Below the pieces are notes generated by a model. That model saw nothing but the letters and a program-made list of their open reading frames with translations, was not told the DNA's origin and searched no databases. From an uncultured Trueperaceae bacterium (GTDB taxonomy: Bacteria; Deinococcota; Deinococci; Deinococcales; Trueperaceae), in assembly GCA_937907415.1 (NCBI GenBank), contig CALCHY010000048.1, positions 79,339-143,338 on the forward strand: a stretch of DNA of 64,000 nt. Direction: 5' to 3'. Position 1 is the stretch's first letter. Each line of letters opens with the position of its first letter. This document shows, in pieces, positions 39,433 through 46,853 of this stretch. A program made the translations under genes and the position numbers.

Positions 39433-40386
39433 TTACTCGAGGTAGCTGCCGTCGTAGTAGTCGCTTAGGTTGAACTCGGGCATGTCTCCGCCGTGGACGG
39501 CTTGTGAGATGACTAGGATATTGCGGAGTCCGTCAGCTGGGACCGTCAGGTCGGGGCTGACGGCTTGCTGTTCGACGATGATGAAGTCGTAGGCGTCTTC
39601 AACGATGTCGGCGTCAATGCCTGTGTACTCGGCGAGTATGCGGACTGATTCTTCCCGGTTCTCGGGCTCGTAAATCCAAGCTGCTGCGTCTGCGAATGCG
39701 CGGGTAACGCCGCGGGCGGCGGATGGGTTCGCTTCAGCCCACTTGGTGTTCACGATGAGGGGCGTCTCCACCCAGTAATCGGTGTAAACATCGAGCAAGT
39801 TGTAGCCTTCCCGCAGCGCCAGGATGTCGAACGGGGCGATGAGGAGGCCGCCTTCTAGTTGGCCGTTCTGGAATCCGACAAGGCGATCACGCGAGTTGGG
39901 AATCCCCACAACCTGCACTTGGTCGGGGCTCACGCCGTGCTGCAGGAGCTGGTAGAGCAGCAGTTCCGTGGTTCCACCGGTGACCGCGCCGCCTGTGATG
40001 CGTTTGCCAGCTAGTTCTTCAACGGTTTCGGTCGTGCCGATCAGACGCAGGATTGGTTTAGACAGGATGGCGCCCGTCATGATGATGGGTGCGCCTTCAT
40101 CTATTGCCCGCATGACGTTGTCGCCGAGGGCTACTCCGGCGTCAGCGCTACCAGTGGAGACCGCTTGGGCTAGCGCGGAGCTGCTTTGTGCCTGAACCGC
40201 TTTGATTTTGACGCCGTTAGCGGCGTAGAAGTCTTGATCCGCGGCAATGGCGTGAAGCCAAAGTAGGGCGCTTGGGGCGAGCGTAGCTAGCGTGACTTCT
40301 TCTAGTTGCTCTCCTTGCGCCATCACCGGCGAACCGATAATGGCCATCGCGAGTAGGGCTATGACTGCTCTAGTGACTACTTTCAT
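39433..40386 (-). CDS. ABC transporter substrate-binding protein (NMT1/SsuA-like)
   Basis: 317 aa from ATG at 40386 (AAAAGGAAAGGGTCAAC). Signal peptide KVVTRAVIALLAMAIIGSPV ending at AMA-type site; no lipobox cysteine. The NMT1-type fold is seen in VTLATLAPSALLWLHAIA, FYAANGVKIKAVQAQSSS, DAGVALGDNVMRAIDEGAPI and QVVGIPNSRDRLVGF. These proteins bind sulfonates, nitrate or pyrimidine-type ligands. Cotranscribed with ATPase, permease and a cyclic amidohydrolase, so the ligand may be a cyclic ureide or imide. Confidence 0.85.
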   Translation of the reverse strand: MKVVTRAVIALLAMAIIGSPVMAQGEQLEEVTLATLAPSALLWLHAIAADQDFYAANGVKIKAVQAQSSSALAQAVSTGSADAGVALGDNVMRAIDEGAPIIMTGAILSKPILRLIGTTETVEELAGKRITGGAVTGGTTELLLYQLLQHGVSPDQVQVVGIPNSRDRLVGFQNGQLEGGLLIAPFDILALREGYNLLDVYTDYWVETPLIVNTKWAEANPSAARGVTRAFADAAAWIYEPENREESVRILAEYTGIDADIVEDAYDFIIVEQQAVSPDLTVPADGLRNILVISQAVHGGDMPEFNLSDYYDGSYLE

Positions 40387-40428
40387 GTTGACCCTTTCCT
40401 TTTCAAGCGTGAGCGTGACGGGCGCCAT

Positions 40429-41235
40429 TCAGCGCCCTGGATTAGTCACGCCCATTCCCTGACGCACTTCTTCCTCAATCAGTCGCCAAATGTGGTCGAC
40501 ATATTCAAGGAAGCGGTGGGTGCGCTTGATGCTGAGTTCACGTGGGCGCGGCAGCTCGACATCTACGATTTCCCGAATCGTTCCGGGCCTCGCGCTGAGC
40601 ACCACAACCCTGTCGGACAGGTAGACGGCTTCATCAATCTGGTGCGTAACGAACAAGACGGTCTTTTTTTGGTCGCTCCAGATTCTTAGGAGTTCGGCCT
40701 GCATGATCTCGCGAGTTTGCGCGTCTAATGCCGCGAAGGGCTCATCAAGCAGGAGCACTTCAGGATCCATTGCTAGGGCTCGCGCGACGTTCGCGCGCTG
40801 CCTCATGCCGCCCGAGACTTGGTGCGGGTAGTACGACTCGAAACCGCGTAAGCCGGTGAGGTCAATTAGGGCCTGGGAGCGTGTCTTGACTTCGGTCTTG
40901 TGGACGCCGGCTAGGTCGAGTCCGTAACCGACGTTGTTTAGAACGGTTCTCCAGGGGAGCAGGTTGTCTTGCTGGAAGACGAAGGCCCGGTCGCGTCCCG
41001 GTCCGGTGACTGGCGCGCCGTTGATCCGTATTGATCCCGTGGTGGGTGTGATGAGTCCGTCTATGATTCGCAGGAGCGTTGATTTGCCGCTTCCGCTGGC
41101 CCCGACGATGCTGACGAACTCTCCGGCCATGACTTCGAGGTTGACGTCTTGTAACGCCGTGACGGTGCCACCATCTGGGGCCCGGAACGATCGGCCGAGC
41201 GCTTGAGTCTGCAGTGTGGGGGTTACGCCGGTCAT
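40429..41235 (-). CDS. ABC transporter ATP-binding protein (SsuB/TauB-like)
   Basis: 268 aa. Walker A GASGSGKST, Q-loop (FVFQQDNLLPWRTV), signature SGGMRQR, Walker B VLLLDEPFAALD and H-loop (FVTHQIDEAV) are complete. ATG at 41235 overlaps the permease stop. Energises uptake with the neighbouring permease and binding protein. Confidence 0.92.
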   Translation of the reverse strand: MTGVTPTLQTQALGRSFRAPDGGTVTALQDVNLEVMAGEFVSIVGASGSGKSTLLRIIDGLITPTTGSIRINGAPVTGPGRDRAFVFQQDNLLPWRTVLNNVGYGLDLAGVHKTEVKTRSQALIDLTGLRGFESYYPHQVSGGMRQRANVARALAMDPEVLLLDEPFAALDAQTREIMQAELLRIWSDQKKTVLFVTHQIDEAVYLSDRVVVLSARPGTIREIVDVELPRPRELSIKRTHRFLEYVDHIWRLIEEEVRQGMGVTNPGR

Positions 41236-42119
41236 GACTCGCGCGCCTTTCGCCAGGGCGCGAGGTGCTCTTCCCAGGCGCGCAGGGCGATGCTGCTAAC
41301 CATGCCCAAGAGCGCTAGGAGGACCACGTAGCCGAGCAGGCGGGCGGTTGCGTAGGTTTGGCTGGCTGCCAGGATGACGTACCCGAAGCCCGCGAACGCG
41401 CCGAAGAACTCAGCGACGACTACCCCAACTAGGGTGCGGGTGAACGCCACCCTCATTCCACCGATGATGAATGGGATCGCGAACGGTAGCGAGACCGTTC
41501 GAAACACCTGCCACCTGGTGGCGTTGAACGAGCGGGCGGTTTCAATCAGGCCAGCGTCGGTGGATCTAAGGCCAACCTCGGTGTTGATCACGATCGGGAA
41601 GACAGCCACCAGAAGGATGATCGCTACTTTCGATTCGATGCCGAACCCGAGCCAGGCCACAAAGAGGGGCGCGAGCGCGACGATGGGGACTGAGTACGCT
41701 GCCGTGAGTAGCGGGTCCAGGACTTGTTGGATAACGCGGTTTGAGGCGATTAGCATTCCGAACGCGACGCCGATGATTACTGAGATGGGGAACGCGATCG
41801 CAATTTCTAGCAGGGTGATGCGCGTGTGAACCCAGAGTTGTCCGTTGGTCACGTCCGTGACGAGGGCTTGGATGACTTCCGTGAAGGGGACGAGGATCAG
41901 TCGGTTGGTAATGAAGTAGCGAGCCGTTATTTCCCACGCGACAGCTGCGAATACGAAGGAGATGATTAGCCTGAAGGCGTTTGCTGTGCGCGTGGATCCG
42001 CTGAGCCACTCACCGAACCTCGGTCGGCGAGTGGCCTGTTTTGCCCCACTGTTGGGTGGGCTCGCTCCACCCATGTCAGTCATGTCGTCCTTCAAGCCGG
42101 CAGGCGGGGCCATACTCAC
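41232..42119 (-). CDS. ABC transporter permease (SsuC/TauC-like)
   Basis: 295 aa, six or so membrane helices (LIISFVFAAVAWEITARYFI; LEIAIAFPISVIIGVAFGML; VAIILLVAVFPIVINTEVGL). The coupling loop for the ATPase (EAA-type region) is around AFFGAFAGFGYVILAA. It has 4-bp overlaps on both sides (hydantoinase stop and ATPase start). Confidence 0.88.
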   Translation of the reverse strand: MSMAPPAGLKDDMTDMGGASPPNSGAKQATRRPRFGEWLSGSTRTANAFRLIISFVFAAVAWEITARYFITNRLILVPFTEVIQALVTDVTNGQLWVHTRITLLEIAIAFPISVIIGVAFGMLIASNRVIQQVLDPLLTAAYSVPIVALAPLFVAWLGFGIESKVAIILLVAVFPIVINTEVGLRSTDAGLIETARSFNATRWQVFRTVSLPFAIPFIIGGMRVAFTRTLVGVVVAEFFGAFAGFGYVILAASQTYATARLLGYVVLLALLGMVSSIALRAWEEHLAPWRKARES

Positions 42120-43531
42120 ACCGTTTGCTTTTCGTGTTCCTGTAGGTAAGAGGGCGTGTAGGCGACGGCTAGTTCGCCGTAACCGGGTGCGCCGAGAACT
42201 TCTCCGTTGAGGAACACGGTTTTGCCTCTGACGATAGTTCGGCGGGGCAGCCCTTGTACTTCAACGCCGGCGTAGGGGGTCCATCCGTTCTTGCTGAGAA
42301 CCTCTTCGTCGGTGATTACCGCTTTGGCGTCCAGATCAACTAGGACTAGGTCAGCATCCGCGCCTACTTCGATTCGGCCCTTGTCGTTGAGGTCGAACAG
42401 TTCAGCAGGCCGGGTCGAGACGGCATCAACGACCCTCTCGAGGGAGATCTTGCCTTCGCTAGCCGCAGTGAGGAGCAGGCTCAGGTAGTGCTGAGCTGAT
42501 GGGGTGCCTGTGTGGGCTTTCCAGCCGTCCGTCCACCCGATTTCTTTCTCTTCGCGAGTGTGTGGTGCGTGGTCGGTGGCGACGATGTCGATGGTTCCGT
42601 CGTTGAGGCCTTCCCAGAGGAAGGGGGTGTTCTTCTCGGGCACGTAGTACGAGAGCGCGTACGAGCCGAGGCGCTCGATGTTCGACCAGTCGTTACCGAG
42701 GAAGAGCGCCCATGGGTTTATTTCCGCACTGACCCGTTGCCCTTTGCCTTTCGCCTCCCGCAGCATGTTGACGCTGCCTTCGGTTTGAACATGCAGGATG
42801 TGCAGGTGAACTCCGGTCGCTTCTTGCATGCGGAGCAGCAGGCCGATGGCGCTTTCCCAAATGAGTCCGTCATGCGAGGCGTACGCCTTCGCGTAAGCCA
42901 AAGCGTCGCGTTCGCCGCGCTCCCAGAACGCCTCCTCGATGTGGGTCATCATCGACTGGTCGTGCGGGTGGATCATCAGGGGGATGTTGGCCGCGGCGCA
43001 GGCCTCCATGATGGCCATCAGTTTGCCGTGCTCGTGAACGCCAATGCCCGGCATGTGCGGGTAGTCGCGGCCCGTGTCCACAACCATGAAGATCTTCATG
43101 GAGGTAACGCCGGCGGCCGCCATGAGCGGGATCTGGTCAAGGTGCGTGCCGGCTGGGTTGATGTTCCAGTCGACCACTGCCTTCTGGCGGTAAAGGTCGA
43201 ACATATCGTTCAGAACGTCCCTGGTGGTGGGAGGGGGGTAGACGTTGGGCATGGCGACTGTCGTGGTGACGCCGCCCGCGGCGCACGCTCTGGTGGCCGT
43301 TTCGATGTCTTCCTTGTGCGTGAACCCAGGCTCACGGTGATGGGAGTGCGTGTCGACCACTCCCGGGAGGACGGCAAGACCGCGCGCGTCAATCTTTTCT
43401 TGGGCGTCCGGCTCGGTGCCTGGGGCGTAGATACCTACGATCTTGCCTCCTGCGATGCCGATTGAGGCCTCGTAACGGTCTGATGCGGTTACGACCTGCC
43501 CTCCGGTTATGACGGTGTCTAGAGCTCTCAC
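42116..43531 (-). CDS. Cyclic amidohydrolase (hydantoinase/allantoinase/dihydroorotase family)
   Basis: 471 aa. Metal site H62 and H64 in DTHSHHREPGFTHKEDI, carboxylated-lysine position Lys146 in GVTSMKIFM, later histidines in MIHPHDQSM and LHILHVQTEG, and Asp in ATDHAPHTREE. The enzyme hydrolyses cyclic amide rings; the sequence alone does not separate allantoinase from hydantoinase. Its gene is first in the ABC operon and faces the LysR gene, implying uptake and ring-opening of one substrate. Start ATG at 43531. Confidence 0.83.
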   Translation of the reverse strand: MRALDTVITGGQVVTASDRYEASIGIAGGKIVGIYAPGTEPDAQEKIDARGLAVLPGVVDTHSHHREPGFTHKEDIETATRACAAGGVTTTVAMPNVYPPPTTRDVLNDMFDLYRQKAVVDWNINPAGTHLDQIPLMAAAGVTSMKIFMVVDTGRDYPHMPGIGVHEHGKLMAIMEACAAANIPLMIHPHDQSMMTHIEEAFWERGERDALAYAKAYASHDGLIWESAIGLLLRMQEATGVHLHILHVQTEGSVNMLREAKGKGQRVSAEINPWALFLGNDWSNIERLGSYALSYYVPEKNTPFLWEGLNDGTIDIVATDHAPHTREEKEIGWTDGWKAHTGTPSAQHYLSLLLTAASEGKISLERVVDAVSTRPAELFDLNDKGRIEVGADADLVLVDLDAKAVITDEEVLSKNGWTPYAGVEVQGLPRRTIVRGKTVFLNGEVLGAPGYGELAVAYTPSYLQEHEKQTV

Positions 43532-43599
43532 GTGTGGGCCCTCCTATTCTTCTTTCTTGTTGCCAAGACGATAAGCCCAAGCACCCATGCGTGTCTAAT

Positions 43600-43612
43600 A
43601 TGGGATTCCCAT
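43600..43612. promoter_or_regulatory. Palindromic LysR operator candidate
   Basis: ATGGGATTCCCAT is a perfect palindrome around a central T, in the 104-bp gap between the divergent hydantoinase and LysR genes. LysR regulators bind such dyads near their own promoter. Confidence 0.6.
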
Positions 43613-43634
43613 GAGGTGATAACATATTCGCATC

Positions 43635-44510
43635 ATGAAACTGAGTGGGGTCCGTTCCTTCATCGCGGTCATGGATCACGGAGGCTTCAACGCCGCCGCA
43701 GATACCCTGTCCTTAGCGCAACCGGCGCTGTCAAGAAGCGTGAAGCAACTAGAAGCCACCCTTGGGGTGCAACTAATTGAGCGCGGGCCCTGGGGAATCA
43801 AGGCGACACCCGCTGGCGAAAAGTTCTTGACCAGCGCACGCCGCATCGTCGCTGCCGTACAAGAAGCCGAAGCAACCGTTACTGGCCGCTGGAGCGAAAC
43901 AATCCGTCTTGGCGCCGCAGCAACAGCCGCCGGCAGCTTCCTAGCAAAGCGCCTATCCACCTGGCTAACGCAGCACCCTAACGCCCGACTGATCATGATC
44001 GAGGCTGGGGCAAACCAGATGCCCGCCAAGATCGAGCAACGCGAGTGCGACTTCGGCATCGTCGCCGGCCCAGTGGCTGTACAATTCAACCACCGCTTCG
44101 TCACGGAAGTAACGGTCCAAGCTCTCCTGCCACCCGGACACCCCCTGAACACCAGCACCGCACCTGATACGCCGCTGCCCATTCAGGAGCTGCACCGACA
44201 TCCCGTCGTGCTCAACAGCGACGATTTCTTGTCAACACAGCTCTTCCGGACCGCCTGCTACTTAGCTCGAGCTGAGCCGGACGTGGTTTATCAATGCAGT
44301 GTGGGTCAGACGCTCGCGGCGCTGGCTGAAAGTGGCCTGGGAGTCGCGATAATGGGCGACTCAGTCGACCTGCGGGGATTCGATCTTCAAAGGAGGCCTA
44401 TCGCGGGTCCAGATGGGACGCTTTTGGCCTTCGCCCTTCACATCGCTTGGCTCAGGGACAGGGAACCGTCGAGTACTGGCGCTTCACTGATTGAGGCGCT
44501 GGCCGTCTGA
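43635..44510 (+). CDS. LysR-family regulator
   Basis: 291 aa. N-terminal winged HTH (FIAVMDHGGFNAAADTLSLA, QPALSRSVKQLEATLGVQLI) and ligand-binding domain. Divergent from the hydantoinase-ABC operon and thus its probable regulator; the inducer is likely the transported compound. No clear ribosome site besides ATG context. GC content is lower than the plasmid backbone, like the operon it controls. Confidence 0.9.
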   Translation: MKLSGVRSFIAVMDHGGFNAAADTLSLAQPALSRSVKQLEATLGVQLIERGPWGIKATPAGEKFLTSARRIVAAVQEAEATVTGRWSETIRLGAAATAAGSFLAKRLSTWLTQHPNARLIMIEAGANQMPAKIEQRECDFGIVAGPVAVQFNHRFVTEVTVQALLPPGHPLNTSTAPDTPLPIQELHRHPVVLNSDDFLSTQLFRTACYLARAEPDVVYQCSVGQTLAALAESGLGVAIMGDSVDLRGFDLQRRPIAGPDGTLLAFALHIAWLRDREPSSTGASLIEALAV

Positions 44511-44546
44511 AGGGCGCTGTGGGCAACCGGAAGGCGCCAACTTGCC

Positions 44547-45062
44547 TTAAGGGGCCCTGCGACTCCTGACGGCCCAGTCGGCTCGCGGGTCGTGAAGGTC
44601 GTGTTGGTGCACGCCGCCTGGGAAGCCGCCTTGGAGTCCTAGGTACTGTTTTTGGTAGGTGGGGTCGGGGTGCGCCCAGGGGTGAATGTAGTGGACTGCG
44701 TGGACGCCGACTTGGATGAGTTCTTTGCTGCAGCCGAAGCAGGGGCGCATTGTTGAGTAGCAGGTTGCGCCGGTGACGCTGATTCCGAACTTGGAGGCCA
44801 TGAGAATGGCGTTCTGCTCGGCGTGTAGGCATACGCAGAGGTCGTAGTCGGAGCCGGAAGGGTACTTCTCTGGGTGGTTGCACCTGTGGCAGCCGCCTTC
44901 GTCGCAGTTCGGCGTGCCGGCCGGAGTGCCGTTGTAGCCGGTGGCGATAATGTGGCGGTCGCGCACGAGGATGGCGCCAACGCGATTACCGGCGCAACAG
45001 GCGCGCTCGCGGACGGCGAGGGCGATGCCGAGGAAGTATTGGTCTAGGGTTGGGCGGTGCAC
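44547..45062 (-). CDS. dCMP deaminase/ComEB-like zinc deaminase
   Basis: 171 aa, GTG start at 45062. Zinc site HAEQN (His, Glu) and PCFGC with CxxC; the upstream CDEGGCHRCNHPEK loop adds metal-binding cysteines seen in dCMP deaminases. dCMP to dUMP supplies dTTP for replication; phages and plasmids often carry this gene. The C-terminal 30 residues are variable. Four bases separate it from the RNase H gene upstream. Confidence 0.85.
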   Translation of the reverse strand: MHRPTLDQYFLGIALAVRERACCAGNRVGAILVRDRHIIATGYNGTPAGTPNCDEGGCHRCNHPEKYPSGSDYDLCVCLHAEQNAILMASKFGISVTGATCYSTMRPCFGCSKELIQVGVHAVHYIHPWAHPDPTYQKQYLGLQGGFPGGVHQHDLHDPRADWAVRSRRAP

Positions 45063-45066
45063 GGGG

Positions 45067-45582
45067 TTAAGCGTAGCGCCTGTCGGGGTCGCTGCGGCGC
45101 TTTCGTTTATTGCGATGGTAGCTGCGTCCGCGCCTGGTGGGGTTGCGGCCTTGGCGGCGGGAACGTCCGGCGTAGTCGTCGGGTCGCGCTAGGCGGGCGG
45201 GTAAGTCCGCGTTGTTGTCGTTGCGGTCGAGGTGTACGGCGTGGACTTCTTGGAAGCCTTTGAGGAGTTCGCGCATTCGGTTTCTGGTGCCGTGGGGGAA
45301 GCGCGCGTGGCCGTTCACCGCGTCGGTCAAGCTTTGGTTGTCGCCATAGACGATTAGGTGCGTGATGTGGTGTTCGGCGGCGAGCTCGAGTCCGATCTTG
45401 AGGGCGTGGACTTCGGCTTCGCTGCTTTTGTTGGTGGTGAGGGCTTCCATGGTGCTTGCGCGGGTGCCGTCGGGGAGTTTGAGGATGGCGGCGGCGCCGG
45501 CCTGGTGGGTTTTTTGGTCGCAGCTGCCGTCGATGGTGAGGGTGGCGGGCGCTTCGTGCGTGTGGTGGAGGGTGGCGCGCAT
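45067..45582 (-). CDS. RNase H-fold protein with basic C-terminal tail
   Basis: 171 aa. Acidic residues of type 1 RNase H are visible: Asp in TIDGSCD, Glu in SSEAEVHAL, Asp in VYGDNQSL and Asp in NDNNADLPAR. Length of the core is about 130 aa; the last 35 residues are strongly basic (RRQGRNPTRRGRSYHRNKRK). Likely cleaves RNA in RNA:DNA hybrids such as primers or R-loops of the plasmid. ATG at 45582. Confidence 0.8.
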   Translation of the reverse strand: MRATLHHTHEAPATLTIDGSCDQKTHQAGAAAILKLPDGTRASTMEALTTNKSSEAEVHALKIGLELAAEHHITHLIVYGDNQSLTDAVNGHARFPHGTRNRMRELLKGFQEVHAVHLDRNDNNADLPARLARPDDYAGRSRRQGRNPTRRGRSYHRNKRKRRSDPDRRYA

Positions 45583-45862
45583 TTGGTCCTTTCCGTGGTT
45601 TTGGGTTGTTTCTAGTCTATCTCTTTTTCATGTTTTCGCTGGTCTTGGCTGGTGTTCGATTTGTCGACTTGGCCGTTTGGGGCGGCTTTTTGGTTCGGCG
45701 TGTAGCGTTGCTTAGGGATCCTTTGGCGTGTTGTGGCCTCGTGTTGTTTTTTTTGCGTGGCTGGTGGGCTTGCTTTCCTGGGCATTGGGGTAATGGCATA
45801 CTGGGCGTAGGAAATGTTGGAGCGTTGTTCTCGCGCGTGTTATTGTTAGGAGTGTTCGGTTG
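45583..45862. other. T-rich non-coding stretch
   Basis: 280 bp of unusually T-rich plus strand (for example TTGTTTTTTTTGCG). No supported gene. It separates the divergent RNase H and DUF7662-like genes and may contain promoters; low GC may mark an insertion scar or origin-like melting region. Confidence 0.4.
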
Positions 45863-46240
45863 ATGGTTTCGGTGTCTGTGTTAGTTCCGGTTGATCGGTT
45901 GGCGGATTTTTACTCCACGCTTGGGAAGTGGCATGTGGGGGACGCTGTGAAGGCTGCGGCGGCAAAGCCGGCTCGTGTTGCTCCGCCGCGTCCCTCCGGT
46001 CGCTACGCTCCTTTTTCGGAGTTTCTTCTTGGCATCTCGGGCGACTCGGCGGAGTTTTCGTTTGAGGAGGTCGAGGTGATCTTGGGTGGGGAGTTGCCTG
46101 CGTCGTCGCGGCGCCACAAGTCGTTCTGGGCTAATTCTTCGGATACGTCGCAGGGACGGTCGTGGGTGGCGTTCGGGTGGCGCGTCACGGGCCTGGATTG
46201 GGAGAATCAACTGGTTTCGTTCGGCCGCAGCGCAGGATAG
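45863..46240 (+). CDS. DUF7662-domain protein
   Basis: 125 aa from ATG at 45863 (AGGAGTGTTCGGTTG). Residues about 45-125 (YAPFSEFLLGISGDSAEFSF, VILGGELPASSRRHKSFWAN, FGWRVTGLDWENQLVSF) match the DUF7662 pattern: a helical domain of unknown function common in accessory DNA. The N-terminal 45 residues are variable. Stands alone on the plus strand and converges on the next gene. Confidence 0.6.
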   Translation: MVSVSVLVPVDRLADFYSTLGKWHVGDAVKAAAAKPARVAPPRPSGRYAPFSEFLLGISGDSAEFSFEEVEVILGGELPASSRRHKSFWANSSDTSQGRSWVAFGWRVTGLDWENQLVSFGRSAG

Positions 46241-46300
46241 CGGCGGCTGCTTCCGGTTACCGCCTGTTGAGTTTCCGGTGCGTCCCTATGGGATGTGGGC

Positions 46301-46675
46301 TCAATCGTATGCGCCTCGGCCGACAATGTAGGGGCTCACCTGTTTCTTATCGGCTTGGGTGTGTGGAGTCGGGCTACCCACCAAGTTGAGCCGCGGAAGA
46401 TCGGGTTGGTTTCGGCGTACGCGGGCGTCGTCTTGTTGTTGGAATGGGCCGAATAGGCTGAAGCCGCCGCCTGGGCTGCCGGTGATGAGTACGCATTGCT
46501 CTTTGCTCTTGGGCAGTGCCGTGTTGTCTGGGAGCTCTTCGGCGATTACGTCTGTGGTGGTGGCGCGTACGTCGTTGCGGCCGTAGGCGCTCATGATGCG
46601 TTTTGCTTCTTCAGCGTTGGGGGCTTCGATGATGCGGCGCTTGAGAACTGTGCGCATGACTTCGTATGTGGGCAT
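46301..46675 (-). CDS. Hypothetical protein
   Basis: 124 aa from ATG at 46675 (GAAAGGAAGACCC). N-terminal 60 residues form a small alpha/beta unit (TYEVMRTVLKRRIIEAPNAE, AKRIMSAYGRNDVRATT), followed by Gly/Pro-rich loop and unstructured tail. Preceded by leader hairpin copy 5. Monocistronic. No family recognised. Confidence 0.55.
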   Translation of the reverse strand: MPTYEVMRTVLKRRIIEAPNAEEAKRIMSAYGRNDVRATTTDVIAEELPDNTALPKSKEQCVLITGSPGGGFSLFGPFQQQDDARVRRNQPDLPRLNLVGSPTPHTQADKKQVSPYIVGRGAYD

Positions 46676-46699
46676 GGGTCTTCCTTTCGCGCGGTGGGC

Positions 46700-46724
46700 T
46701 GCCGCGCGAGCGGCTTCTTTTCCC
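46700..46724 (-). promoter_or_regulatory. Leader hairpin motif, copy 5
   Basis: Minus-strand GGGAAAAGAAGCCGCTCGCG then CGGCA: purine tract, GCCGC/GCGGC stem, CA. 25 nt before the ATG at 46675. Confidence 0.5.
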
Positions 46725-46809
46725 ATGCCGAACAGAGTTGGCGTAGTTGCTCTTGAGGCTCGAGTTGTTGTGACCTAGCGGGGTCGTGGTGCTTGACGCT
46801 GTGGTTGTT

Positions 46810-46838
46810 GGGCGGGAAGTTGTGGTTTTTTCCCGCCC
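46810..46838 (-). terminator. Terminator of the giant lipoprotein gene
   Basis: GGGCGGGAA pairs perfectly with TTCCCGCCC; 11-nt loop. About 15 bp after the stop at 46854 on the minus strand. Confidence 0.75.
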
Positions 46839-46853
46839 ATAGTCGGGGGTGCG

